The notes under the pieces were generated by a model. The model saw only the letters and a program-made list of their open reading frames with translations. It was not told the DNA's origin and did not search any database. A program made the translations under genes and the position numbers. Below are positions 1-5,624 of a stretch of 7,769 nt of DNA, piece by piece. This DNA comes from Rhodospirillaceae bacterium (GTDB lineage Bacteria > Pseudomonadota > Alphaproteobacteria > Rhodospirillales > Magnetovibrionaceae). Every line of letters starts with the position of its first letter. Position 1 is the first letter of the stretch. Where the stretch lies: NCBI GenBank assembly GCA_029881835.1, contig JAOULV010000054.1:1-7769 (forward strand), in the 5' to 3' direction.

Positions 1-147
1 CGAAATCGTTGGTTATTACGGGCAACCATCAAAGAAAGCATTATTAAGAAATATTTATTGGCTGAATGCGGGCGTAATTTAAAAAAAATTCGCAGCAGCA
101 TGACACTGATACGAATCTTTCAAATACGGTTAATAGCTCTGGTTAAT
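1..147. other. Non-coding or unresolved stretch downstream of fliJ
   Basis: This AT-rich stretch follows the fliJ stop. A minus-strand frame from an ATG at 99-101 stays open to the window edge (MLLRIFFKLRPHSANKYFL and onward), but it has no clear ribosome-binding site and resembles no family I recognise. Plus-strand frame 1 is also open across the region, which is expected by chance over so short a length. On the minus strand there are two copies of TTAACC starting 13 bases apart (130-148), and a GANTC site lies near 113-117. No terminator-like hairpin with a T-run follows fliJ, so the flagellar transcript may continue leftwards into an unseen gene. Confidence 0.4.
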
Positions 148-606
148 TTAAGCGCGTTTTTTTGAATTGGTGCTTTTTACCGCATCACGGATACGGCTTC
201 GATGCATCGAAAGGCCAACTTCGTCAAGAACGGCTTGTTCCATTCTATTTTGTTCTACCCGTTCGCGCTGTTCACGATTTTTCTGAACTGCTTCGTATTT
301 TTTCAACTCACGGTATGATTCGGCCAAGTCCTCGCGCGCTGAAAGAATTACGTGCGCCATCTGGGAAAGTGAATCCTGCAGGTTTTCACGCCGCTGAATA
401 ACCTGCTGGGCAAAGTTAGCGTAAGCCAACCCCCCTTCGGCCGGGTTTTCCGATGCGGTTTTTTGCTCGGCTATTAATTGTTCTTCCAGCCTTGCTATTT
501 GCCCGCGCAATTCGTCTTCAAGGCCTTGCAGCTCGGCCAGCTTGCGCCGCTTTTCATCCACATTCCATTCGTGGAGTCTAATCAGGTTTTTAATATTGGC
601 CGCCAG
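148..606 (-). CDS. fliJ: Flagellar export stalk protein FliJ
   Basis: FliJ is a small cytoplasmic coiled-coil protein of the flagellar type III export apparatus. It sits in the FliI ATPase ring and links it to the export gate. The product is about 152 residues from the start chosen here, rich in Glu, Gln, Arg and Lys with heptad-like Leu spacing, and ends in a basic tail (STNSKKRA). The first ordinary start is GTG at 559-561 (137 aa), but the frame stays open upstream to a TGA at 610-612. Those extra codons encode a FliJ-like N-terminus (NLIRLHEWNVDEKRR). I therefore place the start at CTG 604-606, which has an AGAGGG ribosome-binding site (615-620) 8 bases upstream. ATT at 592-594 is an alternative, and a base error in the assembly is possible. 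The gene follows fliI, as is common. Family confidence is high from context and the N-terminal motif; start confidence is moderate. Confidence 0.8.
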   Translation of the reverse strand: MAANIKNLIRLHEWNVDEKRRKLAELQGLEDELRGQIARLEEQLIAEQKTASENPAEGGLAYANFAQQVIQRRENLQDSLSQMAHVILSAREDLAESYRELKKYEAVQKNREQRERVEQNRMEQAVLDEVGLSMHRSRIRDAVKSTNSKKRA

Positions 607-614
607 TTTTCAAG

Positions 615-620
615 CCCTCT
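615..620 (-). promoter_or_regulatory. Ribosome-binding site supporting the upstream fliJ start
   Basis: AGAGGG on the minus strand lies 8 bases before CTG 604-606. It is too far from the GTG at 559-561 (more than 50 bases) to serve that codon. It also directly follows the T-run of the hairpin at 630-650, so fliJ translation would begin just past a terminator-like structure. Confidence 0.5.
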
Positions 621-650
621 AAAAAAACTATCCGGTCTTTTGCCGGGGAT
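621..650 (-). terminator. Terminator-like hairpin in the fliJ leader
   Basis: On the minus strand ATCC[CC]GG pairs with CCGGAT across a 7-base loop (CAAAAGA). This gives six pairs with a two-base bulge. Two bases later comes a run of seven T (621-627). The form is that of an intrinsic terminator or attenuator, but it lies between fliI and fliJ, immediately before the fliJ ribosome-binding site. Stem strength is moderate, so partial read-through is likely. Confidence 0.5.
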
Positions 651-735
651 TTATTGTTCACAAAATTGTTACCCGATGAGCATGAACAAAGTACTAATTC
701 CGGTAATTTATTTGCCGCGCGGGCGCCTTTTTTTG

Positions 736-760
736 AAAAATACCGCGCCCAAGGGGCGGG
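736..760 (-). terminator. Intrinsic terminator after fliI
   Basis: On the minus strand CCGCCC pairs with GGCGCGG (one C bulged) around a CTTG loop. It is followed by TATTTTT and starts about 10 bases after the fliI stop. The GC-rich stem plus T-run is typical of a rho-independent terminator. A broader inverted repeat, GGGCGC (721-726) with GCGCCC (745-750), overlaps it and could form an alternative fold. Confidence 0.55.
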
Positions 761-768
761 GTCGGGCC

Positions 769-2115
769 TTAGCCAACGCTTGCCGGGTCAGGCATTTCCA
801 ATATTTCGGCCAACATGGAATAGGTTTGGGCAATATCGGTGTGTTCTGATTTTTGCTGGGTTAAAAATCCTTCTAGGGCATCGTGGTAATGGATGGCTTC
901 ATCCACCGCAGGGTCGGCACCGATCCGGTATGCGCCAAGGCGAATAAGCTCTGCCATGTCTTCGTAAGAAGACATCAATTTTTTGGCTCGATCGACCAGT
1001 TCGTTTTCTGCCGGGGTATTGCAATCGGGCATGGTTCGAGAAACGCTTTTCAAAACATTGATTGCCGGGTGATGTCCGCGTTCGGCGATGGCGCGGTCCA
1101 AAACCACGTGACCGTCAATAATGCCGCGCACCGCATCGGCTACCGGTTCATTATGATCATCGCCTTCAACCAGCACGGTGAACAATCCCGTTATGGTTCC
1201 ATGACCTTCAACCCCAGGGCCGGCGCGTTCCAACAAACGGGGAAGCTCGGAAAAAACCGATGGGGTATAACCTTTGCTTGCCGGTGGCTCGCCAACCGAA
1301 AGCGATATTTCGCGCTGTGCCATGGCAAAGCGGGTAATGCTATCCATTAGACAAAGAACATCTTTGTTTTGATCGCGAAAATATTCGGAAACCGCCAATG
1401 TTGTATATGCGGCTTGGCGGCGCACCAGCGGGGGCTCATCCGAGGTAGCGACAACCACCACGGAACGCTTAAGCCCCTCTTCACCCAAATCATCTTCAAT
1501 AAATTCACGCGCCTCGCGGCCACGTTCGCCAATCATGCCAATAACGCTTACCTCGGCACTGGTGTGGCGCGCCATCATCGAAAGCAGTGATGATTTGCCA
1601 ACGCCGGAACCGGAAAAGATGCCCATACGCTGGCCCTTGCATACGGTCAAAAATGCGTTCATGGCGCGAATACCAAGATTGATTTTTCCGCTTACGCGCT
1701 TTCGCATTTGCGCGGGCGGTGGCTGGTTTTGTACCGGATAGCCAACCTTGCCTGTGGTAATGGGCCCCTTGCCGTCTATTGGTTCACCAAAAGCGTTTAC
1801 CACGCGTCCTAGCCATCCTTCGTGGGGGTAAATTACCGCCTCTCTTGAGCCAACCTCGACCTTGCAGCCAAGACCGACACCGACAAGCGGGCCGAACGGC
1901 ATTAAAAGCGCGCGGTCATCTTTGAAGCCGACAACTTCGCATTGGATTATTTTTCCGCCCCTAGCAACAATATGGCAGTGATCGCCAATGGAAAAACTTC
2001 CCTCTACCCCTTCGACCTCGACCATCATGCCGACAACGCCGGCCACTTGGCCGAACACCTGAAAATCAGGCAGGCGGTCTATTTCGTTGATTATGTTATT
2101 TACGAAAACTGTCAC
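769..2115 (-). CDS. fliI: Flagellar type III export ATPase FliI
   Basis: FliI is the hexameric cytoplasmic ATPase of the flagellar protein export apparatus. It is related to F1-ATPase beta subunits and powers or primes export of rod, hook and filament subunits together with FliH and FliJ. At 448 aa it has the usual full length. It shows an N-terminal beta-barrel domain (about 1-95), a P-loop SGSGVGKSS (168-176, Lys174), the GERGREAREF segment with the presumed catalytic Glu197, a Walker B strand VLCLMD ending at Asp258 followed by SITRFAMAQREI, and the flagellar/secretion ATPase signature around PPASKGYTPSVFSELPRLLE (278-297). The start is a GTG at 2113-2115, preceded by a purine-rich AAGAGAAAAA rather than a strong ribosome-binding site. 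The N-terminal alignment (IDRLPDFQVFGQVAGVVG) supports it. The gene is divergent from ctrA. No disruptions are seen. Confidence 0.97.
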   Translation of the reverse strand: MTVFVNNIINEIDRLPDFQVFGQVAGVVGMMVEVEGVEGSFSIGDHCHIVARGGKIIQCEVVGFKDDRALLMPFGPLVGVGLGCKVEVGSREAVIYPHEGWLGRVVNAFGEPIDGKGPITTGKVGYPVQNQPPPAQMRKRVSGKINLGIRAMNAFLTVCKGQRMGIFSGSGVGKSSLLSMMARHTSAEVSVIGMIGERGREAREFIEDDLGEEGLKRSVVVVATSDEPPLVRRQAAYTTLAVSEYFRDQNKDVLCLMDSITRFAMAQREISLSVGEPPASKGYTPSVFSELPRLLERAGPGVEGHGTITGLFTVLVEGDDHNEPVADAVRGIIDGHVVLDRAIAERGHHPAINVLKSVSRTMPDCNTPAENELVDRAKKLMSSYEDMAELIRLGAYRIGADPAVDEAIHYHDALEGFLTQQKSEHTDIAQTYSMLAEILEMPDPASVG

Positions 2116-2238
2116 TTTTTTCTCTTTTTTCTAGCCTGAGAGGGACGGGTCAGAACCAGCGTGGTAGCATTCTAGCAAAAAACCGGGGAAATACCGCCTC
2201 TGAATGGCTAAAATCTGAACGATTCTAGACTTTTTTTT

Positions 2239-2253
2239 ACCCTTTAAAAGGGT
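2239..2253. repeat. Perfect inverted repeat, candidate operator
   Basis: ACCCTTT-A-AAAGGGT is a perfect 7-base dyad around one central base. Outside it, T-run and A-run flanks could extend pairing by a few bases. No T-run follows the dyad on either strand in the position a terminator needs, and the dyad sits between divergent promoters. A protein-binding site is therefore the likelier reading. The binding factor is unknown. Confidence 0.45.
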
Positions 2254-2287
2254 GAAAATTGCAAAAAACCCATGATTTCCGCCAAAA

Positions 2288-2315
2288 ATTATCAAAATTG
2301 GACAAAAACACCCAA
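2288..2315 (-). promoter_or_regulatory. Possible sigma70-type promoter toward fliI
   Basis: On the minus strand TTGGGT (2310-2315), a 16-base spacer and GATAAT (2288-2293) resemble -35 and -10 elements. It would give a long leader of roughly 165 bases before the fliI GTG. The -35 match is weak and the region is AT-rich, so chance is a real alternative. I found no convincing sigma54 (GG-N10-GC) site for fliI. Confidence 0.22.
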
Positions 2316-2336
2316 AAAACACTATCACTTGGCATC

Positions 2337-2368
2337 TTGTATCATAGCTCTACTACATCTATGGTTAA
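2337..2368 (+). promoter_or_regulatory. Possible ctrA promoter overlapped by a CtrA half-site
   Basis: TTGTAT (2337-2342), 17 bases, then TATGGT (2360-2365) would place transcription start near 2372 with a short leader. The complement of ATGGTTAA at 2361-2368 reads TTAACCAT, the extended CtrA half-site of Caulobacter, and it covers the proposed -10. Seven bases away the partner position reads TATA rather than TTAA, so this is not a full TTAA-N7-TTAA site. TTGGCA at 2329-2334 is a better -35 but lacks a matching -10. Autoregulation is inferred. Confidence 0.3.
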
Positions 2369-2397
2369 CGCAGGGTATATATAGGGAGTCATTAACA

Positions 2398-3108
2398 ATG
2401 CGCGTTCTTCTCGTCGAAGACGATCCAGCCACCGCCAAAAGCGTTGAGCTAATGCTGAAATCGACCGGTATGGTGGTAGATACCACAGATATGGGTGAGG
2501 ACGGTCTCGAAATTGGAAAGCTTTATGATTACGACATAATCATTCTTGATCTTATGCTTCCAGATATGGATGGTCTTGAAGTTTTAAGGCGTCTACGCGA
2601 TGCCAGGGTTGAAACACCGGTTCTTATTCTTTCGGGGCTTACAGAATCTGAAATGAAGGTAAAAGGACTGGGAAGCGGGGCTGATGATTATCTGACCAAG
2701 CCGTTCGATAAAAACGAATTGCTTGCACGCATACAGGCAATTGTTCGGCGTTCACAAGGCCATGCCCAATCAATAATTCAAACCGGCAAGCTTAGCGTTA
2801 ACCTTGACGCCAACACGGTTGAAGTTGCCGGGCAGACAATTCATCTTACCGGCAAAGAGTATGGTATTTTGGAATTGCTATCGCTACGCAAAGGAACAAC
2901 CCTTACCAAAGAAATGTTCCTTAACCACCTTTATGGCGGAATGGATGAACCTGAACTAAAAATTATTGACGTGTTCATCTGTAAGCTTCGCAAGAAGCTG
3001 GCCGAAGCCACCAGCGGCGAAAACTATATTGAAACCGTTTGGGGCCGCGGATACGTATTGCGCGACCCTGACGAGCAAGCGCCCGCAATTCGCGAGGCCA
3101 GAGCATAA
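2398..3108 (+). CDS. ctrA: Cell-cycle/motility response regulator CtrA
   Basis: CtrA is an OmpR-family DNA-binding response regulator. In Caulobacter it receives phosphate from CckA via ChpT and controls cell-cycle genes. In many other alphaproteobacteria it mainly activates flagellar and chemotaxis genes. The product is 236 aa. The N-terminal receiver has the acidic pair D8/D9, phospho-acceptor D51, switch S79 and K101. The C-terminal winged helix is almost letter-for-letter the Caulobacter one, including LTGKEYGILELLSLRKGTTL and the GGMDEPELKIIDVFICKLRK stretch. The ATG at 2398 is chosen because the family begins MRVLLVEDD and AGGGAG lies 9 bases upstream. The frame extends upstream to 2272, but that peptide is unlike the family. 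The C-terminus is REARA rather than the two-alanine end that serves as a ClpXP signal in Caulobacter. It is convergent with cheR and divergent from fliI. Confidence 0.97.
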   Translation: MRVLLVEDDPATAKSVELMLKSTGMVVDTTDMGEDGLEIGKLYDYDIIILDLMLPDMDGLEVLRRLRDARVETPVLILSGLTESEMKVKGLGSGADDYLTKPFDKNELLARIQAIVRRSQGHAQSIIQTGKLSVNLDANTVEVAGQTIHLTGKEYGILELLSLRKGTTLTKEMFLNHLYGGMDEPELKIIDVFICKLRKKLAEATSGENYIETVWGRGYVLRDPDEQAPAIREARA

Positions 3109-3144
3109 TAAGGGCATAACAATACAGGCCAAATTGTTTAAATA

Positions 3145-3181
3145 AAAAAACGCGCCCTTTGTTAAATTGGGTGCGTTTTTT
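3145..3181. terminator. Bidirectional intrinsic terminator between ctrA and cheR
   Basis: AAAAAACGCGCCC (3145-3157) pairs with GGGTGCGTTTTTT (3169-3181) around an 11-base loop. On the plus strand all 13 positions pair (one G-U), followed through the T-run, which ends ctrA transcription. On the minus strand the same arms pair except for one A-C mismatch and carry a seven-T run, ending cheR transcription. It lies about 36 bases past the ctrA stop and 1 base past the cheR stop. Confidence 0.85.
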
Positions 3182-3182
3182 A

Positions 3183-4016
3183 TTAGCCGGCAAGACTGTC
3201 TTGACAATCTTGTTTGCAGTATATGCCACGAACACCTTCGATGGGGGCAAAGCTATCGCTAATTCCAAACACCGATTCAGAGCCACCCAATAAAATGACG
3301 CCATCAGGCGCAAGAATAGAGCTTATTTTATCCAAGACCTGTTTTTTGGTTTCAATGTCAAAATAAATAAGAACATTACGACAGAAAACCACATCAAATT
3401 TACCAAGGCCGTCAACGCTATCAAGTAAGTTAAAATATTCAAATTTTACTAAATCGATAATATCTTTATTCAGCTTCCAATATTCACCATCTTGCACAAA
3501 ATGATCTATCAGTCTTTGGATTGGCAGGCCCCTTTGGGTTTCCAGCTGGGTGAACGACCCTTTCTTGGCCCTTTCTAAAATGTCATGGGATATATCAGTG
3601 GCAATAATTTCCGGCGCCCAGCCCGTAATATCTTTTTTTCTATCTGATATTAGCATGGATAGTGAATATGGCTCCTGTCCGCTTGAGCATGCCGCGCACC
3701 ATATCCTGAATTTTTTTGTGTCTGCCCTGCGCTTTATTAATTCGGGCAATATTTTTTCGGAAAAAATTGTAAATGGAGTTCCATCCCTAAAGAAAAGAGA
3801 TTCATTAGTGGTCATCGCCTCGGTTATTTCTACGGCAAAATCACTGCCACCGCTTGTGCGCAACTTGGATATGATTTCGTCTACGCCATCAAGGCCATGC
3901 CTGCGGGCTAAGGGCAATAGCCTTGTTTCGACTAGGTAAACTTTGTCAGGCGTAAGCACCAGGCCGGATCGGCCCTTGAGAAAACCCCTCAGGAACTCAA
4001 AGTTTCCTTGATCCAT
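3183..4016 (-). CDS. cheR: Chemoreceptor glutamate methyltransferase CheR
   Basis: CheR transfers methyl groups from S-adenosylmethionine to glutamates on chemoreceptor cytoplasmic helices, opposing CheB in adaptation. The product is 277 aa, normal for the family. It shows an N-terminal helical domain (about 1-75) ending in TTNESLFFRD (69-78), the S-adenosylmethionine loop WCAACSSGQEPYSLSM (106-121), the acidic strand end IIATDIS with Asp141, and the catalytic-domain motif FCRNVLIYFD (211-220). The C-terminus has the usual LLGGSES...GIYC segment and no extra TPR domain. The start ATG at 4014-4016 follows the cheB stop codon with no base between, and AAGGG in the last cheB codons can serve as ribosome-binding site. 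Translation is probably coupled to cheB. A terminator lies right after the stop. Confidence 0.97.
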   Translation of the reverse strand: MDQGNFEFLRGFLKGRSGLVLTPDKVYLVETRLLPLARRHGLDGVDEIISKLRTSGGSDFAVEITEAMTTNESLFFRDGTPFTIFSEKILPELIKRRADTKKFRIWCAACSSGQEPYSLSMLISDRKKDITGWAPEIIATDISHDILERAKKGSFTQLETQRGLPIQRLIDHFVQDGEYWKLNKDIIDLVKFEYFNLLDSVDGLGKFDVVFCRNVLIYFDIETKKQVLDKISSILAPDGVILLGGSESVFGISDSFAPIEGVRGIYCKQDCQDSLAG

Positions 4017-5192
4017 TTACCCTTTTCTGGCGATAAAATTCATTACATATCCCGCCAGCTCATTAAGCGGAAGAACCGCACTGCACAATCCTGCGGTTGC
4101 CACGGCACCGGGCATTCCCCAAACAACGCTGGATTTTTCATCTTGGGATATAACCGTTCCACCGGCATCGACTACTACTTTGGAACCTTTTTCACCGTCA
4201 TTGCCCATACCTGTGAGAATTACCGTTAAAACCCGTGGGCCAAACACCTTGACCACGCTTCTAAGCATGGGATCAACCGCCGGGCGGCAAAAGTTTTCTG
4301 GTGGGTCTTGGGTTATGCGTACAACCCGGTCGGTTCCTTTTTGTTCGATTAACATGTGATAATCACCCGGCGCCAATAGAATTTTTCCGGGCTCAAGACG
4401 ATCACCGGTTTTGGCTTCTTTGCAATCCCAGCCGCTCATCCTGGAAATATGCTCTGCCAAAATGGTGGTGAATGTTGCCGGCATGTGTTGGGTTATGACA
4501 ACCGGAATATTTATGCTTTTTTGCAATCCTTTTAGAAATTCAAACAACGCCTGCGGCCCACCGGTTGAGCTACCGATGGCAAGAATATCCGGTTTCATTT
4601 TGCCAGCTTCGCGCAATTTAACATTTGATGGGTCGCGCAATTCCCATTTAGACGGAATTTCTGACGATTTTTCTGCGGGTTTTGCCCCAGCGGTTGCGCT
4701 GGGCGATGGGGCTGGCGCCTGACGTTTGCTTACCGTTCCGCCAACTTCGTGGCGACGCATGGCACCTAAGCTTTTTACCTTTTCAAGCAGGTCACGGCGA
4801 AAGTCATTTTCCCCGCTTATTTCGCGTGATGTAGATGGCTTGGGAACATAATCAGTAGCCCCCATGCTTAATGCCTTGATGCTGACCTCAGCATTTCTGG
4901 CGGTAAGGGTTGATGCCATAATTATTTTTACCGATTTATCAACCGCTATTAATTTAGGTAGCGCGGTCAACCCGTCCATCACCGGCATTTCAATATCGAG
5001 AATTATTACATCAACCGGATTGCGCTCAAGACTATTGACCGCCAGCTGGCCATTGCCAACCGATGCAACAACGTCAACATCGCTATCGGATTCCAGCATT
5101 CTGGTGATAAGGCCACGGATAACGGCAGAATCATCAACCACCATTACACGTATCGGACCAGAGGTCGCTGCGCTATTGGCTGTACCCGCCAC
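4017..5192 (-). CDS. cheB: Chemoreceptor methylesterase/deamidase CheB
   Basis: CheB removes methyl groups from chemoreceptors and deamidates receptor glutamines; phosphorylation by CheA activates it. The product is 391 aa. The receiver domain (about 14-135) has D20/D21, phospho-acceptor D66, S94 and K118. A Pro/Ala/Ser/Lys-rich linker spans about 145-200. The esterase domain (about 202-388) shows the catalytic triad motifs GSSTGG (Ser209), ITQHMP (His236) and GMGNDG (Asp332). The start is GTG at 5190-5192 with TGGA 7 bases and AGGA 12 bases upstream. No better in-frame start exists, and the receiver begins only 13 residues later. It lies 66 bases after cheY and abuts cheR, so it is read as part of the cheA-cheY-cheB-cheR unit. 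Confidence 0.97.
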   Translation of the reverse strand: MAGTANSAATSGPIRVMVVDDSAVIRGLITRMLESDSDVDVVASVGNGQLAVNSLERNPVDVIILDIEMPVMDGLTALPKLIAVDKSVKIIMASTLTARNAEVSIKALSMGATDYVPKPSTSREISGENDFRRDLLEKVKSLGAMRRHEVGGTVSKRQAPAPSPSATAGAKPAEKSSEIPSKWELRDPSNVKLREAGKMKPDILAIGSSTGGPQALFEFLKGLQKSINIPVVITQHMPATFTTILAEHISRMSGWDCKEAKTGDRLEPGKILLAPGDYHMLIEQKGTDRVVRITQDPPENFCRPAVDPMLRSVVKVFGPRVLTVILTGMGNDGEKGSKVVVDAGGTVISQDEKSSVVWGMPGAVATAGLCSAVLPLNELAGYVMNFIARKG

Positions 5193-5258
5193 TTGATATT
5201 CCAGTCCTAAGATATTCTAGTTAATTTAATCGTCTGCATTTATTTGCAGTGTTTATAT
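5193..5258 (-). other. cheY-cheB spacer with a short hairpin
   Basis: The 66-base AT-rich spacer holds CTGCA-AATAAA-TGCAG on the minus strand (5234-5249), a 5-pair stem with a 6-base loop and no T-run after it. It is not a terminator in form. It could affect transcript stability between cheY and cheB, but a stem this short may be chance. Confidence 0.3.
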
Positions 5259-5624
5259 TTATATAAGGCCAACCTGTGAAAACTTTGCCTGAATAATATC
5301 GCTATCAAATGGTTTCATGATGTATTCGTTTGCGCCAGCTTCAATTGCCTCTTGAATGTGTTCTATATCATTTTCGGTTGTGCAAAAAACCACAATTGGT
5401 TTATCGCCACCTGGAAGCCCGCGCAATTCACGAAGAAATTCAATTCCGCTCATGACTGGCATGTTCCAATCAAGCAGCACCGCATCGGGCATGCTTGCCT
5501 TGCAGGCGTCAAGTGCTTGCTGGCCATCGGCGGCCTCGCCAGTTTCAAATTCAAGATCTGCAAGGATTTTCTTTGCCACCATGCGGATCACTTTTGAATC
5601 GTCGACTATTAAACAAGATTTCAT
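5259..5624 (-). CDS. cheY: Chemotaxis response regulator CheY
   Basis: This is a single-domain receiver that, when phosphorylated by CheA, binds the flagellar switch to change rotation. The product is 121 aa. It has acidic residues D8/D9, phospho-acceptor D52 (LLDWNMPVMSG) and K104 (IMKPF). At the position of the usual switch Thr/Ser the sequence reads VVFCTTEND, placing Cys81 there with Thr82 and Thr83 next. I recall the same CTTEN form in CheY proteins of related alphaproteobacteria, so it is probably a subfamily trait. ATG at 5622-5624 is chosen because the receiver starts MKSCLIVDDS. An in-frame ATG at 5690 would add 22 residues unlike the family. The ribosome-binding site is weak (GGTG). 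It could act as a phosphate sink rather than the motor regulator; the sequence does not decide. Confidence 0.93.
   Translation of the reverse strand: MKSCLIVDDSKVIRMVAKKILADLEFETGEAADGQQALDACKASMPDAVLLDWNMPVMSGIEFLRELRGLPGGDKPIVVFCTTENDIEHIQEAIEAGANEYIMKPFDSDIIQAKFSQVGLI

Larger units (their letters stand above)
2116..2397. promoter_or_regulatory. Shared fliI/ctrA divergent control region
   Basis: This 282-base AT-rich region must hold the promoters of fliI (leftward) and ctrA (rightward). Seen directly: GANTC sites at 2221-2225 (GATTC) and 2386-2390 (GAGTC, overlapping the ctrA ribosome-binding site); a TTAACCAT octamer on the minus strand at 2361-2368; a 15-base dyad at 2239-2253; and repeats GCAAAAAACC (2175-2184, 2261-2270) and TTCTAG (2129, 2170, 2223). 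In Caulobacter, ctrA is controlled by CcrM methylation at GANTC and by CtrA itself at TTAA-based sites. The same control here is inferred. No gene lies in this interval. Confidence 0.7.

Noticed and set aside
1..101. Minus-strand partial gene starting at ATG 99-101
   Set aside because: Only 33 codons are visible, with no ribosome-binding site and no recognisable family. It is kept only as a possibility in the description of bases 1-147.
883..1350. 155-residue plus-strand open frame inside fliI
   Set aside because: It is antisense to a clearly conserved ATPase and has no recognisable domain.
2272..2397. N-terminal extension of ctrA starting at ATG 2272
   Set aside because: The extra residues do not resemble CtrA, cover the likely promoter, and the ATG at 2398 has a good ribosome-binding site and the family's exact N-terminus.
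2116..2397. Sigma54 or sigma28 promoter for fliI
   Set aside because: No GG-N10-GC pair with proper flanks and no TAAA-N15-GCCGATAA-like match was found on the minus strand.
2360..2400. Full TTAA-N7-TTAA CtrA box upstream of ctrA
   Set aside because: Only one good TTAA core has correct context; the position seven bases away reads TATA, and the next TTAA (2392-2395) is too far. Only a half-site is supported.
3550..3939. 129-residue plus-strand open frame inside cheR
   Set aside because: It is a shadow of the conserved methyltransferase frame.
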